Shown: positions 1 through 8,903 of the stretch, piece by piece
How the letters are laid out: each line of letters begins with the position of its first letter
Position numbering within the stretch: the first letter of the stretch is position 1
The notes under the pieces: generated by a model
The model's input: only the letters and a program-made list of their open reading frames with translations
Database searches by the model: none
Told to the model about the DNA's origin: nothing
Position numbers and translations under genes: made by a program
Origin: Kribbella catacumbae DSM 19601
GTDB taxonomy: Bacteria > Actinomycetota > Actinomycetes > Propionibacteriales > Kribbellaceae
Reading direction: 5' to 3'
NCBI RefSeq assembly: GCF_000372465.1
Contig: NZ_AQUZ01000028.1
Coordinates: forward strand, 55,207-119,206
DNA: 64,000 bases

Positions 1-198
1 GAGGACTACGACACCGTTTCCGGCCTCATCATGGCCCGGCTCGGCCGGGTCCCCGTCGTCCACGACGAGCTGGTGGTGGAGCTGCCGCGGCGGTTCGACC
101 ATGACGGCCGCGCGGTCCCTGTCGAGCTAGTCCACCTCCGGGTCCAGACCGTACTGCGGCATGTGCCCGGCATCGTCGTCCTGGAGCGCCTCTCGTGA
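1..198 (+). CDS. C-terminal end of a CorC/HlyC-type membrane protein (partial)
   Basis: The open frame enters from the left edge and ends at TGA 196-198, leaving 65 residues. The piece RVPVVHDELVVELPRR followed by a short strand-rich tail looks like the CorC_HlyC (transporter-associated) domain that closes hemolysin-family CNNM/CBS proteins. The next gene belongs to the same family and starts at GTG 195, overlapping this stop by 4 bp, so the two are probably co-translated. Such tandem pairs are common in actinobacteria. Function is usually given as a magnesium/cobalt efflux-type membrane protein, but neither substrate nor the N-terminal domains can be judged from this fragment. Confidence 0.75.
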   Translation, partial: EDYDTVSGLIMARLGRVPVVHDELVVELPRRFDHDGRAVPVELVHLRVQTVLRHVPGIVVLERLS

Positions 199-1274
199 GT
201 ACTACGGTCGCGCTGCTCATCTCATTGCTGTTGCTCATCGTCAATGGCTTCTTTGTTGCGGCGGAATTCGCGCTGGTCGCGTCCAAGCGGCACCGGCTCG
301 AACAGGCGGCCGCGGCGGGAAGCAGGTCGGCGCGCGCCGCGATCGCCGACGTCAGCGAGCTGTCGCTGATGCTGGCCGGCGCACAGCTCGGGATCACCCT
401 TTGCACGCTCGGCCTCGGCTCGTTGTCGGAGCCTGCGGTGGCCCATCTGCTGCATCCGTTGTTCGAGCTGATCGGGCTGCCGGAAGACGTCGGGCACGTG
501 ATCGCTTTGATCATCGCGGTTGGTGGAATCGGCTTGCTGCACGTGCTGTTGGGGGAGATGGCGCCGAAGTCGTGGGCGATCAGCGATCCCGAGCGCTCGG
601 CCTTGCTGCTCGCCTTGCCGTTCCGCGGCTTCACCTATGCCGTGCGGCCGCTGCTGATCGTGTTGAACAGCTTGGCCAACGTCTGCCTGCGCATCCTGAA
701 GGTGACTCCGCAGGACGAGCTCGCCAACGCGCACGGGCCGGACGAGCTGCGGTTGCTGATCGAGTCGTCCCGCGAGCACGGCACCCTTGAGGCTCCGGAA
801 CACGACCTGCTGACGGCGATGCTCGCACTCCAGAACACCACGGTCGCTCAGGTGATGACGCCGATGTCCCAGCTGTCCACCGTGCCCGCGTCGGCGGCTG
901 CCCGCGAGGTCGAGCTGACCAGCCGGCGCGAGGGGCACTCGCGATTGGCCGTGGTGACGCCTGGTACTACGGCGGTGTGCGGCATCGTGCACGTCAGCGA
1001 TGCGGCCCGCGCGACTACTCGTGGTGGCACTACGTTCAGGGCCTCCGACCTGATGACCGAGCCGGTCCGGCTGCCGGCGAACACGCCAGTGGCCGCGGCG
1101 ATCCGGTTGATGCGGGAACGACGGTCGCAGCTGGCCGTAGTACAGGAGGGGGACGAGCCGCTGGGTGTCGTTGCGCTCGAGGATCTGTTGGAGGAGGTCA
1201 TCGGGGAGTTCGATGACGAGACAGATCCGATCATCAGCGCCGCGGCCCGGCGCCCTGGCGCTGCGGGAGGATGA
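195..1274 (+). CDS. Hemolysin-family CNNM/CBS-domain membrane protein
   Basis: 359 residues. Residues 1-190 form a CNNM (DUF21) membrane domain with about three hydrophobic helices, beginning with the helix after MSTTVALL and including the typical GEMAPKSWAI stretch near residue 118. Residues about 200-345 hold two CBS motifs, the first at VMTPMSQLSTVP and the second at DLMTEPVRLPANTPV. The C-terminal CorC_HlyC domain is missing, which is usual for the second member of such pairs. The GTG start overlaps the upstream stop by 4 bp. The 3' end overlaps the convergent hmuV gene by 41 bp. Role inferred: regulated divalent-cation transport or sensing; the ion is unknown. Confidence 0.85.
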   Translation: MSTTVALLISLLLLIVNGFFVAAEFALVASKRHRLEQAAAAGSRSARAAIADVSELSLMLAGAQLGITLCTLGLGSLSEPAVAHLLHPLFELIGLPEDVGHVIALIIAVGGIGLLHVLLGEMAPKSWAISDPERSALLLALPFRGFTYAVRPLLIVLNSLANVCLRILKVTPQDELANAHGPDELRLLIESSREHGTLEAPEHDLLTAMLALQNTTVAQVMTPMSQLSTVPASAAAREVELTSRREGHSRLAVVTPGTTAVCGIVHVSDAARATTRGGTTFRASDLMTEPVRLPANTPVAAAIRLMRERRSQLAVVQEGDEPLGVVALEDLLEEVIGEFDDETDPIISAAARRPGAAGG

Positions 1275-2058
1275 CGGGCTCGCCAGTAGCGGGATGCGGC
1301 CAGACCTCGACCTTGTGCTGATAGACGTCACTCAGCAACTCAGCCGTCAGTACTTCGGCCGGCGGGCCGCAGGCGGCTAGCTGTCCGTTGGAGAGGATGG
1401 CCACTTGGTCCGCGTACCCCGCGGCGAGGTTGAGGTCGTGGAGGACGATGACGACGGCATCTCCGGTGGCTGCCTGGCGGCGGGCGAGCTGGAGGACGTC
1501 CTCTTGGTGATGCAGGTCGAGTGCGGCCGTTGGTTCGTCGAGCAGGAGTAGTTGGGACTGTTGGGCCAGTGCTCTGGCTAGCGAGACACGTGCTCGTTCG
1601 CCACCGGAGAGGGAGCTGAAAACCCTTTCGCTGAAAGGGATCACGTCGGCCAGGGTCATCGCAGTACGGATCGCTTGTTCGTCGGCGTCAGCGCGGCCGG
1701 TGCCGGACCAGGGCGCTCGGCCCATCTCGACGATCTGGGCGACGGTGAACGGAAACGAGATCGTTGCCTGCTGCAACATCACGGCGCGGCGCATGGCCAT
1801 CTCGACCGCGGACCAATGGGCCAGTGGCTCCTGGTAGAGAAGGGCCTGGCCGCTGTCGATCGGGAGATCGCCGCAGAGGGCACTGAGCAGGGTCGACTTT
1901 CCGGCGCCGTTCGGGCCGACCAGGGCGAGCACTTGACCGGCGGTGACGTCGAGGGTGACACCGTCGAGGATCTTGGTGCCGCCGAGGCGGATGTGCAGTT
2001 CGCGGACGGCGGCGATCGTCGTACCGGGGTCGAGGCGGGCGGGCAGGCGGCGCCTCAT
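1234..2058 (-). CDS. hmuV: Haem ABC transporter ATP-binding protein HmuV
   Basis: ABC ATPase of about 274 residues that powers haem import through HmuU. It shows Walker A GPNGAGKST (about residue 48), signature LSGGE (about 150), Walker B LLLLDEP (about 170) and the switch histidine in VIVLHDLN. ATG 2058 is preferred: it makes an ATGA overlap with the hmuU stop and lies 6 nt after AGGGAGG, whereas the in-frame ATG at 2064 directly abuts that ribosome site. It is the last gene of hmuO-hmuT-hmuU-hmuV, read away from the iron box at 4908. The family also serves siderophores and cobalamin; the haem assignment rests on the adjoining haem oxygenase and HtaA genes. Confidence 0.9.
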   Translation of the reverse strand: MRRRLPARLDPGTTIAAVRELHIRLGGTKILDGVTLDVTAGQVLALVGPNGAGKSTLLSALCGDLPIDSGQALLYQEPLAHWSAVEMAMRRAVMLQQATISFPFTVAQIVEMGRAPWSGTGRADADEQAIRTAMTLADVIPFSERVFSSLSGGERARVSLARALAQQSQLLLLDEPTAALDLHHQEDVLQLARRQAATGDAVVIVLHDLNLAAGYADQVAILSNGQLAACGPPAEVLTAELLSDVYQHKVEVWPHPATGEPVILPQRQGAGPRR

Positions 2059-3125
2059 CCCCATCCTCCCTGCCGGGTTCTGGTTCGGCGGAGGAGCCAG
2101 AAGAAGAACGGGGCGCCGACGAGTGAGGTGATCATGCCGATCGGCAGGTCGGCGTTGCGGATCAGGGTGCGGGCGATCAGGTCGGCGGTGATGACCAGGA
2201 CGGCGCCGCCCAGAGCGCTTGCCGGGAGCAACAACCGGTGGCCGGGGCCGGCGATCATCCGGATCAGGTGCGGGACGACCAGACCGACGAAACCGATGAT
2301 GCCGGAGAAGGCGACGCTCGCCCCGACCAGCAGCGCGACCACGACGATCGCGAACAGGCGCAGGCGTTCCACGTCGACGCCGAGGTGTGCGGCCGACCGG
2401 TCGCCGAGGGAGAGCAGGTCGAGCTTGTGAGACAGTGCGAACGCTGCGGCCAGGCCGACGATCGTGAACGGCAGCACCGCGGCGACGGCCTGCCAGGTGG
2501 CGCCGTTGAGGCTGCCGAGCTGCCAGAAGACGAGTTGCTCACGGGCGCTGGTGTTCGCGATGAAGGTGGCGAACGAGATCAGCGTGAAGGTAAGGGCGTT
2601 GACCGCGATCCCGGTCAGTACCAGCGTGACGACTTCGGTTTTGCCGCCGGCTCGCGAGAGCGCGTGGACGAGCAGCGTGGTGATCAGTCCGGTGACGAAG
2701 GCAGCCGCGGCGATCGTCCAGTTGCCGAGGAACGTGGCACCGGTAACGATCACCAGACTGGCCCCGACCGCCGCCCCTGACGACACTCCCACCACAGACG
2801 GCTCAGCCAGCGGATTCCCGAAGATGCCTTGCATCAACGCCCCCGCTGCAGCCAGCGACGCCCCGACCAGCACAGCCAGCGTCACCCGCGGAAACCGCAC
2901 CTTCCACAAGGCATTGTCCCCCTGCGGATGCCGAGGCATCGGCCCGACGTCCAGCGGCAACCTGACGTGCAGCAGCCCTTCCAGCCCTCGATCAAGCCGA
3001 TGCATCACCGACCCGAGGATTTCGCTGGCCGGGATAGGCAACTGCCCAACCCCGGCAGCAACCACAGCCATCACCAGCAGCACGACGACGAGACCGCCGA
3101 CCAGACCGGCCTTCCTGAGCCTCAA
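2055..3125 (-). CDS. hmuU: Haem ABC transporter permease HmuU (FecCD family)
   Basis: 356 residues of polytopic membrane protein matching the FecCD/BtuC permease family in length and in marks such as GASLAAAGALMQGIFGNPLA, VVGVSSGAAVG and the C-terminal GFVGLVVPHLIRMIAGPGHR, the loop that contacts the ATPase. It forms the channel for haem entering from the substrate-binding lipoprotein HmuT. The TTG start overlaps the hmuT stop by 4 bp (TTGA) and its own stop overlaps hmuV by 4 bp, indicating tight translational coupling. Iron-dependent control is expected from the box upstream of hmuO. Confidence 0.9.
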   Translation of the reverse strand: MRLRKAGLVGGLVVVLLVMAVVAAGVGQLPIPASEILGSVMHRLDRGLEGLLHVRLPLDVGPMPRHPQGDNALWKVRFPRVTLAVLVGASLAAAGALMQGIFGNPLAEPSVVGVSSGAAVGASLVIVTGATFLGNWTIAAAAFVTGLITTLLVHALSRAGGKTEVVTLVLTGIAVNALTFTLISFATFIANTSAREQLVFWQLGSLNGATWQAVAAVLPFTIVGLAAAFALSHKLDLLSLGDRSAAHLGVDVERLRLFAIVVVALLVGASVAFSGIIGFVGLVVPHLIRMIAGPGHRLLLPASALGGAVLVITADLIARTLIRNADLPIGMITSLVGAPFFFWLLRRTRTRQGGWG

Positions 3126-4228
3126 GGAAGGTAGACCGCCTTGGCCAAGGCTTCTACTGTGCGGCCGGTTCGAGGGCCGAAGCCCAGGAGGTCGGAGTCG
3201 AACATGTCGATGACGCGGCGGTTGCGGCCGGCTGGGGTTTGGGCGATGCCGGGGAGTTTGACCAGACCCTCGACGCCTTTGATCGACTTGAGGCCCTCGG
3301 TCATCACGATGATGACGTCGGGCTGCGAGCGGATCAGCGCCTCGCTCGTCAGCGGGACGAACGGTTTGGTCAGGCCGATGTCCGTTCCGGTGTCGACGCC
3401 GCCGATCGACTTGATCATCGCGTCCGCACCCGATCCAGGACCGCTCATCAGGTAGACGCCGGCCGTGCCCCGGATGTACAGGAACGTCATCCGCAGTGGT
3501 GTCCCGCCACGCGGGGCGAGTGTCAGCGCCTTGACGATCTCACCCTGCGTACGGCGTACCAGCTCTTCGCCTCGCTCCGGTACGCCGAGCGCTGCCGCGA
3601 CCGCGCGGACCTGACTCGGCAGGCCGTCCATCGTGCGGGCGTCGTCGAAGAAGACCACCGCGACGCCGGACGCGCGGAGCTGTTCGAGGACCTCGGGCGG
3701 CCCGATGCTCTTGTCGGTCAGTACGACGGTCGGGTCGAGCGCGAGGATCGCCTCGGCGTTCAGGTCGTGCGCGGACGGCGTGACCTTGGGCAGCTTGGCC
3801 GCCTCGGGGAAACCGGTCGAGGTGTCCCGGCCGACGACCTTGTCGCCGAGGCCGAGGCTGAAGACGATCTCGGACAGCGTGCCGTAGAGATCGACCGGGA
3901 TGATCCGGCTGACGTCCTTCACCTGCACCTGCTTGCCATCGCACGACTTGACCTCGACCGGGAGCTTCGGCTCTTGCGTGGACTCGACCGGGTGGATGCC
4001 GTGGTCGGTCAGCGTCGCCGTCGACGGGCCGGTGATGGTATGCGGGGCCTTCTGGTGTTCGGTGGGTGTTGCCGTGGGCAACGGCTTGCCGTCGGCGTCG
4101 GCGGTGACGGCGAATCCCTTCACCGCCGGGCGGCAGGCGTCGACTGTCGTAGTACCGGGTGATGCTGCGTCCGATGGGCCGGCGCAGGCGGTGAGGGTGA
4201 GCAGTAGCAGAGCTGCGAGTCGCGTCAC
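3122..4228 (-). CDS. hmuT: Haem-binding lipoprotein HmuT
   Basis: 368 residues. A short signal ends in lipobox LTAC with the acylated cysteine at residue 15, followed by a threonine/proline-rich linker and a periplasmic-binding-protein class III fold (Peripla_BP_2). Visible family marks include GLGDKVVGRDTST and the C-terminal helix ending LLGFGPRTGRTVEAL. It should capture haem at the outer membrane face and deliver it to HmuU. GTG start; its first bases overlap the hmuO stop (GTGA). A preceding region of about 100 residues before the core is longer than in minimal siderophore-binding proteins, as is typical of actinobacterial HmuT. Confidence 0.88.
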   Translation of the reverse strand: MTRLAALLLLTLTACAGPSDAASPGTTTVDACRPAVKGFAVTADADGKPLPTATPTEHQKAPHTITGPSTATLTDHGIHPVESTQEPKLPVEVKSCDGKQVQVKDVSRIIPVDLYGTLSEIVFSLGLGDKVVGRDTSTGFPEAAKLPKVTPSAHDLNAEAILALDPTVVLTDKSIGPPEVLEQLRASGVAVVFFDDARTMDGLPSQVRAVAAALGVPERGEELVRRTQGEIVKALTLAPRGGTPLRMTFLYIRGTAGVYLMSGPGSGADAMIKSIGGVDTGTDIGLTKPFVPLTSEALIRSQPDVIIVMTEGLKSIKGVEGLVKLPGIAQTPAGRNRRVIDMFDSDLLGFGPRTGRTVEALAKAVYLP

Positions 4229-4902
4229 GAGGCCGCCTGCGGGAGTAGCTCCTCGGCGAGCGAGGTCAGTACGTCGACGTTGAACTTGTAGGCCAGCAGG
4301 ACCTCGTCGAGCACCTCCTCCTGCTCGCGTTCGTCGAACGGCGCGTTGTCGAGCAGGGTCCGGTAGTTGTCCTTGAACGGCTTGGGCGAGACGTTGTCGA
4401 ACGAGTAGAATCGCACCCCATCGCCGCCCGGAACCAGCCCGTACGCCGTGGCGATGAGCCGCCCGATCGCCTGCCCGCCGGAGAGATCGCCGAGGTAGCG
4501 GACGTAGTGGTGAGCCACGAAGCCGCCCGGCCAGGTGGCGAGCTGCGCCAGGCGTTCGGCGTACCGGGTGGTGGCGGCGGTGGGTGCTGCGGCCGGGATG
4601 CCTTGTGCTGCGAGGAAGGCGAGGTCGGCTTCTAGGTGTGGGCGGCGGGCGAGCTCGGGGAAGGCGAACTGGCCGGCGATCGGGTCGTCGGTGAAGGCGT
4701 CGGTGAGGCCTTCCAGCGCTTGGTAGATGACTGCGTGCTGGCTGACCAGGGCCGCGTAGGCGGTCAGGTCTAGCTGGCCGGCGGTCAGTGCGGCGAGGTA
4801 CGTGCTCCCTTCGGCGTCGCGATGCATGCGCAGGCTCCGTTCCCGGAGGCGCTGCGAGAACGGCGGCTGAGCGGTGGCCGTCGGGCCCGATTGTGGGGTC
4901 AC
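4225..4902 (-). CDS. hmuO: Biliverdin-producing haem oxygenase HmuO
   Basis: 225 residues, the normal length for bacterial haem oxygenase, which opens haem to biliverdin, CO and ferrous iron. The proximal haem ligand is probably His27 in RMHRDAEGS. The distal-helix signature GDLSGGQ is at 138-144, with Asp139 in the position needed to activate bound oxygen. First gene of the leftward haem operon; the start lies just 6 nt from the palindromic iron box at 4908-4926, so repressor bound there would block transcription. Linkage to haem importer genes supports a role in iron supply rather than bilin pigment synthesis. Confidence 0.93.
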   Translation of the reverse strand: MTPQSGPTATAQPPFSQRLRERSLRMHRDAEGSTYLAALTAGQLDLTAYAALVSQHAVIYQALEGLTDAFTDDPIAGQFAFPELARRPHLEADLAFLAAQGIPAAAPTAATTRYAERLAQLATWPGGFVAHHYVRYLGDLSGGQAIGRLIATAYGLVPGGDGVRFYSFDNVSPKPFKDNYRTLLDNAPFDEREQEEVLDEVLLAYKFNVDVLTSLAEELLPQAAS

Positions 4903-4907
4903 GAGAG

Positions 4908-4926
4908 TTAGGTTAGCCTAACCTCA
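4908..4926. promoter_or_regulatory. DtxR/IdeR iron box between divergent haem operons
   Basis: TTAGGTTAGCCTAACCTCA is an almost perfect 19-bp palindrome differing at one base from the well-known DtxR/IdeR consensus. It lies between hmuO (minus) and the surface haem-protein genes (plus), so a single iron-loaded repressor could silence both operons. Confidence 0.93.
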
Positions 4927-4980
4927 GTCTCGTGTCGTCAGGTGGCGGCGCGGGTGAGGCAGCTGGGGAGGGGACGGATC

Positions 4981-5694
4981 TTGAGAAGGTTTGCGGGACT
5001 GGTACTTCTGCTCACGGTGGTTCCCGCCGGAGTCGCTCACGCGGCGACCGGACCGTCGGGGCAGGAGGTGACGGTCAGCCGGAGCGAAGGGCTGAACCCG
5101 GCCGGTACGCCGGTGACGGTGCGCGGGCGTGGATTCGACCTGAACAAGGGGATCTACGTGGTGTTCTGCGTGAACAAGGGCGCCGGCCAGATGCCGTCCC
5201 CGTGCCTCGGCGGCGTCGACATGCAGGGGGCGTCGGGGTCGTCGGCGTGGATCTCGTCGAACCCGCCGTCGTACGGCGAGGGCTTGGCCAAACCGTTCAC
5301 GAAGGTGGATGGCAAGGGCTCCTTCGAGGTGCAGTTGACGATCAAGGCGAAGGACCAGTTCACCAACTGCCTGGACAAGAAGGCAGCCCCACTCGGCTGC
5401 GTCGTCGGCACCCGAGCCGACCACACCCGTACCGCGGACCGCAGCGCCGACGTTCTCATCCCAGTCACCTTCACCGGCGCCGGCGCTACCACCACGCCGA
5501 CCACGAAGGCTCCCACCACCCAGCCCACCCCCGGCGCCACCCCAGGCACCGAGCAGAAGCCCTCCGGGAAGCTCGCCAGCACTGGCGGCCTCCCCACAGC
5601 CTTCCTGATCGCCGCCCTGGTCCTGCTGGCCGCGGGTGCCGCTCTCCTCATCACCGCCCGCCGCCGCAAGAACCCCAAGGAGCCCACCCCATGA
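4981..5694 (+). CDS. LAxTG-anchored surface protein of the haem locus
   Basis: About 237 residues from TTG 4981. This start is preferred over the upstream in-frame GTG 4942 because it follows GGGGAGGGGAC by about 7 nt and puts a clean signal peptide (MRRFAGLVLLLTVVPAGVAHA) at the N-terminus; GTG 4942 would sit only 15 nt from the iron box. The mature part is a beta-rich immunoglobulin/neocarzinostatin-like domain (TPVTVRGRGFDLNKGIYVVF), followed by a Thr/Pro linker, sorting motif LASTGG, a hydrophobic helix and RRRK. LAxTG-type signals are substrates of class E sortase. The stop overlaps the next gene by 4 bp (ATGA). Haem binding is not shown by any motif; the role is inferred from operon membership. 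Confidence 0.8.
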   Translation: MRRFAGLVLLLTVVPAGVAHAATGPSGQEVTVSRSEGLNPAGTPVTVRGRGFDLNKGIYVVFCVNKGAGQMPSPCLGGVDMQGASGSSAWISSNPPSYGEGLAKPFTKVDGKGSFEVQLTIKAKDQFTNCLDKKAAPLGCVVGTRADHTRTADRSADVLIPVTFTGAGATTTPTTKAPTTQPTPGATPGTEQKPSGKLASTGGLPTAFLIAALVLLAAGAALLITARRRKNPKEPTP

Positions 5695-8600
5695 CCCGCC
5701 GCCCAGGCGCTGCCGTCCGACGCGGGTTCGCGGGACTGGCTCTGGTTCTTCTACTCACCACGGCCGTCGCCACACCCACCTCCGCTGCCCCGACCCCGCC
5801 CGCCGGCGAGGTTTCAGCAGCTCCTACACCTACCGCGGAACAGCAGGTGTGGGAACCGAAGATCGTGGTTTCCAAGACGAGCGAGGTGGCTGAAGGGGAG
5901 GAGCTCACGGTCAAGGGAACTGGGTTTGATCCTGCGGCCAACAAGTCCCTGCGGGTGCCCGTGACACCGGGGGAACCTGCTGGGGTTTATGTGGTGTTCG
6001 GGTCGTTCGCGGAGACCTGGAAGCCTTCGACCGGAGCCGATGCGACCACTCGAACCTTGCTCGACACCAAATGGCCGTTGCCGCAGGCATCTTTTGAGCA
6101 GGTGGGCCGCGACTTCCCCAACCAGCTACCGCGGCTCGTCAAGCTGAACCCCGACGGCACCTTCGAGCTCAAGCTCAAAGCCAAGAAGGCACCTGAGAAC
6201 CCCCGCAACTACGGCGTCTACACCTACCCCGGTGGCGGCGCGACCAACGCCGACCACGAACTCGCAGTACCAGTAGCCTTCACCACCGGCGGCGGCGATC
6301 CCAGCCCAGGCACCCCGCCCGTCGACACGATCGACTGGGGATTGAAGCTCTCGTTCCGCACCTACATCGAGGGCAACATCGCGCACGGCTCGATCACCCT
6401 GCGCCCGCCGGCCACCCGCAACGCCGACGGCACGTTCCGCTTCCCGGTCGGCACCGGCGGCGCCTACTTCAAGGGCCACGAGAGCCAACCGGGCAACCCG
6501 CTGCTCGAAGTCACCGTCTCCGACCTCCGAGTGAAACTCAACGGCACAACGGGTTCCGTGATCGCCGACGTGATCAGCAAGAGCCTGGAGAACGGCCAGC
6601 TGACGACGTACGACGATCTGGCGCTGGCCGACCTCGACTTCGCGGCTCACCCCGTCGCCATCAAGGACGGCGTCGCGACCGCCATCGGCGTACCGGCGAA
6701 ACTCACCGAAGCCGGTGTCCCCGCGTTCGCCAACTTCTACACCGCCGGTACTGCGCTCGACCCGGTCAGCTTCTCTATCAAGCTCGCACCCACCCCCGTT
6801 TGGGAACCGAAGCTGGAGCTTCGAGGCCCCGACGGCCAGCCGGTCACCACCATTCCGGCAGCCGGTCTCACCGTGACCGTCCGCGGATCGGGCTTCGACC
6901 CCGCCGCCAACCTCTCGACCCGCCCGCCCGTGACGCCTGGCCTGCCCGCAGGCGTGTACGTCGTCTTCGGCAGCTTCGACGCGACCTGGCGCCCGTCGGA
7001 GAACGCCCCTCCCGAATCCCGCCGAGTCCTCGACCAGAAGTGGGCCCTGCCCGACTCGTCCCGACCGGGCGGCGCCAACCCGGCGTACGTGACGCTCAAA
7101 CCCGACGGCACCTTCGAGACCACAGTCACCGTCAAGCCCGCCGACACAGCCAAGGGCACTTACGGCATCGCGACGTACGCCGCCGGTGGTGCAACACCGA
7201 ACGCGGTTCAGGAACTCCTCAAGCCACTCACCTTCACGAACCCCAGTACTCCGGTACTGACGGTCGAGCCGAGCACCGACCTCACCGACAAGCAGGCGGT
7301 CACCGTGAAGGGCAGTGGGTTCGCGGCCAACCGTGCTCTCTATGTCGCCCAAGCCCCGCAGGGCAAGTCAGGCGAGTCGAACCCGTCGCCGTTCTCCGGC
7401 GCGCAACGCGTGGTGACGTCGGCGACCGGCACGTTCGAGACGTCGGTCGAGACGACGGTGACGTTCCGGAACGAGGGTGTCGATGTCGATTGCCTCGCTG
7501 TGCCTTGCTACCTCGCGAGCTTCAACTCACCGCTTGCCTCCGACAACGTCGAGGTCGATCACCGCGGTGATCGCAGCCAGGACGTCTTCCGGCCGATCAA
7601 GTTCAAGCCCGCCGGACCGCAGCCCGTCCTGCCGGCGATCACCCTCCAGCCGTTGCCTGTCACAACAATTGCTGGCAGCAACGTGTCCTTCACGGTACGA
7701 GCCACCGGTACTCCGGCGCCGTCGGTGCAATGGGAGCGCAGCGACGACGCCGGCAAGACCTGGACGCCGATCTCCTCGCCTTCCGCGGTGACCGGCACGC
7801 TGAGCCTGACCGCCGTCGCGAACGCGCATTTTCGAGCGGTGTTCAGCAACGAGGCCGGTTCGGCGACCTCCACCGCAGCCGCTCTGACGGTCACCCAGCC
7901 GTCGGTGAAGATTGCGCCAAGCAACGTCAAGCCTGGCGAGGAGATCGTTGTCACCGGCACCGGATTCCCAGGCAGCCAGAAGGTGAGGGCGGTCATCGAC
8001 GCCGGCAAGCCTGCGGAGTACACCTTCCGCAACGCCAGCGGCCAGAGCGTCGTCGTCAGCGCTGCCGATGGCAAGCAATTAAAGGTTGTCAGCGGCAAGC
8101 TGTTGCTGGCGAATGGTGCCAAGGTCAACGTTCGTGCAAGCGGGCTGCACAACAGCAAGGCGAACACCACGGCAGCTCCGAGCGGGTTCTACGTCCTGAC
8201 AGCGGTCGACAACGGCCCGGGCAAGCAGGCGTCACCAGCGATCGGCGGCGCCGACATGACCGGCTCCTCGGGCGAATCCCAGTGGATCACGAACTTCCCG
8301 TACGCCGGCTCGGAGCACCTCGTCGTACCGATCGGGGCCGATCTGGTCGCGAAGGCGTCGGTGAAGGTCTCGTCGGCCGACGAGCACACCGATTGCACGA
8401 AGGCGCCGAACGGATGCGTGCTGTATCTGCGGACCGACCACCGGTCGACGGGTAACCGGCAGTTCGACGTACGGGTGCCGTTGCAGTTCGTCGCGTCGGC
8501 CGAGGCTGATCAGGGGACCGTGCTGGGAGAGCAGACGGCTGATGCCGCCGGCAACATCTCCTTCAGCTGGAAGGTGCCCGCGGAGCTTGCCACCGGCAAG

Positions 8601-8903
8601 CACACGGTGACGTTGTCGGCCGGCGAGAAGGCGACCGCCTCGGCAGACTTCACGGTGACCGCAAGCTCGACGCCAACCCCAACGCCAACGCCGCCGCCGA
8701 CCTCGACGCCGACGAGCGCCCCGCCGACGTCCGCTCCACCATCGACGACCGAGCCCCCTGTAACCGACGTACCGACCAAGCCGACCGGCGCTCTCGCCAG
8801 TACCGGCGGTGCGACTCTCTGGTTGCCGCTCCTCGGAGCGTTGTTGCTGATCACCGGAGTCGCCATCACCCTGGCGACCCGTCGACGGAAGGCCAAGGCA
8901 TGA
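5691..8903 (+). CDS. HtaA-domain cell-wall-anchored haem-binding protein
   Basis: 1070 residues from ATG 5691; the long open frame upstream of it is a shadow of the preceding gene. Order: signal peptide to about residue 33; beta domain with PAGVYVVFGSF (45-200); HtaA domain (about 213-366) opening WGLKLSFRTYIEGNIAHG; a second copy of the YVVFGSF domain (370-516); further Ig/IPT-like domains; a Pro/Thr linker; LASTGG near 1036, hydrophobic helix and RRRKAKA. In corynebacterial HtaA, tyrosine and histidine residues bind haem; here Tyr in FRTYIEG, His in AAHPVA and Tyr in ANFYTAG are plausible equivalents (inference). It would collect haem at the cell wall and hand it to HmuT. Its ATGA stop overlap couples it to the DUF2470 gene. 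Confidence 0.87.
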   Translation: MTRRPGAAVRRGFAGLALVLLLTTAVATPTSAAPTPPAGEVSAAPTPTAEQQVWEPKIVVSKTSEVAEGEELTVKGTGFDPAANKSLRVPVTPGEPAGVYVVFGSFAETWKPSTGADATTRTLLDTKWPLPQASFEQVGRDFPNQLPRLVKLNPDGTFELKLKAKKAPENPRNYGVYTYPGGGATNADHELAVPVAFTTGGGDPSPGTPPVDTIDWGLKLSFRTYIEGNIAHGSITLRPPATRNADGTFRFPVGTGGAYFKGHESQPGNPLLEVTVSDLRVKLNGTTGSVIADVISKSLENGQLTTYDDLALADLDFAAHPVAIKDGVATAIGVPAKLTEAGVPAFANFYTAGTALDPVSFSIKLAPTPVWEPKLELRGPDGQPVTTIPAAGLTVTVRGSGFDPAANLSTRPPVTPGLPAGVYVVFGSFDATWRPSENAPPESRRVLDQKWALPDSSRPGGANPAYVTLKPDGTFETTVTVKPADTAKGTYGIATYAAGGATPNAVQELLKPLTFTNPSTPVLTVEPSTDLTDKQAVTVKGSGFAANRALYVAQAPQGKSGESNPSPFSGAQRVVTSATGTFETSVETTVTFRNEGVDVDCLAVPCYLASFNSPLASDNVEVDHRGDRSQDVFRPIKFKPAGPQPVLPAITLQPLPVTTIAGSNVSFTVRATGTPAPSVQWERSDDAGKTWTPISSPSAVTGTLSLTAVANAHFRAVFSNEAGSATSTAAALTVTQPSVKIAPSNVKPGEEIVVTGTGFPGSQKVRAVIDAGKPAEYTFRNASGQSVVVSAADGKQLKVVSGKLLLANGAKVNVRASGLHNSKANTTAAPSGFYVLTAVDNGPGKQASPAIGGADMTGSSGESQWITNFPYAGSEHLVVPIGADLVAKASVKVSSADEHTDCTKAPNGCVLYLRTDHRSTGNRQFDVRVPLQFVASAEADQGTVLGEQTADAAGNISFSWKVPAELATGKHTVTLSAGEKATASADFTVTASSTPTPTPTPPPTSTPTSAPPTSAPPSTTEPPVTDVPTKPTGALASTGGATLWLPLLGALLLITGVAITLATRRRKAKA

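Noticed and set aside
4932..5690. Extension of the HtaA gene upstream to 4932
   Set aside because: This part overlaps the preceding surface-protein gene in another frame. ATG 5691 gives a proper signal peptide and an ATGA overlap.
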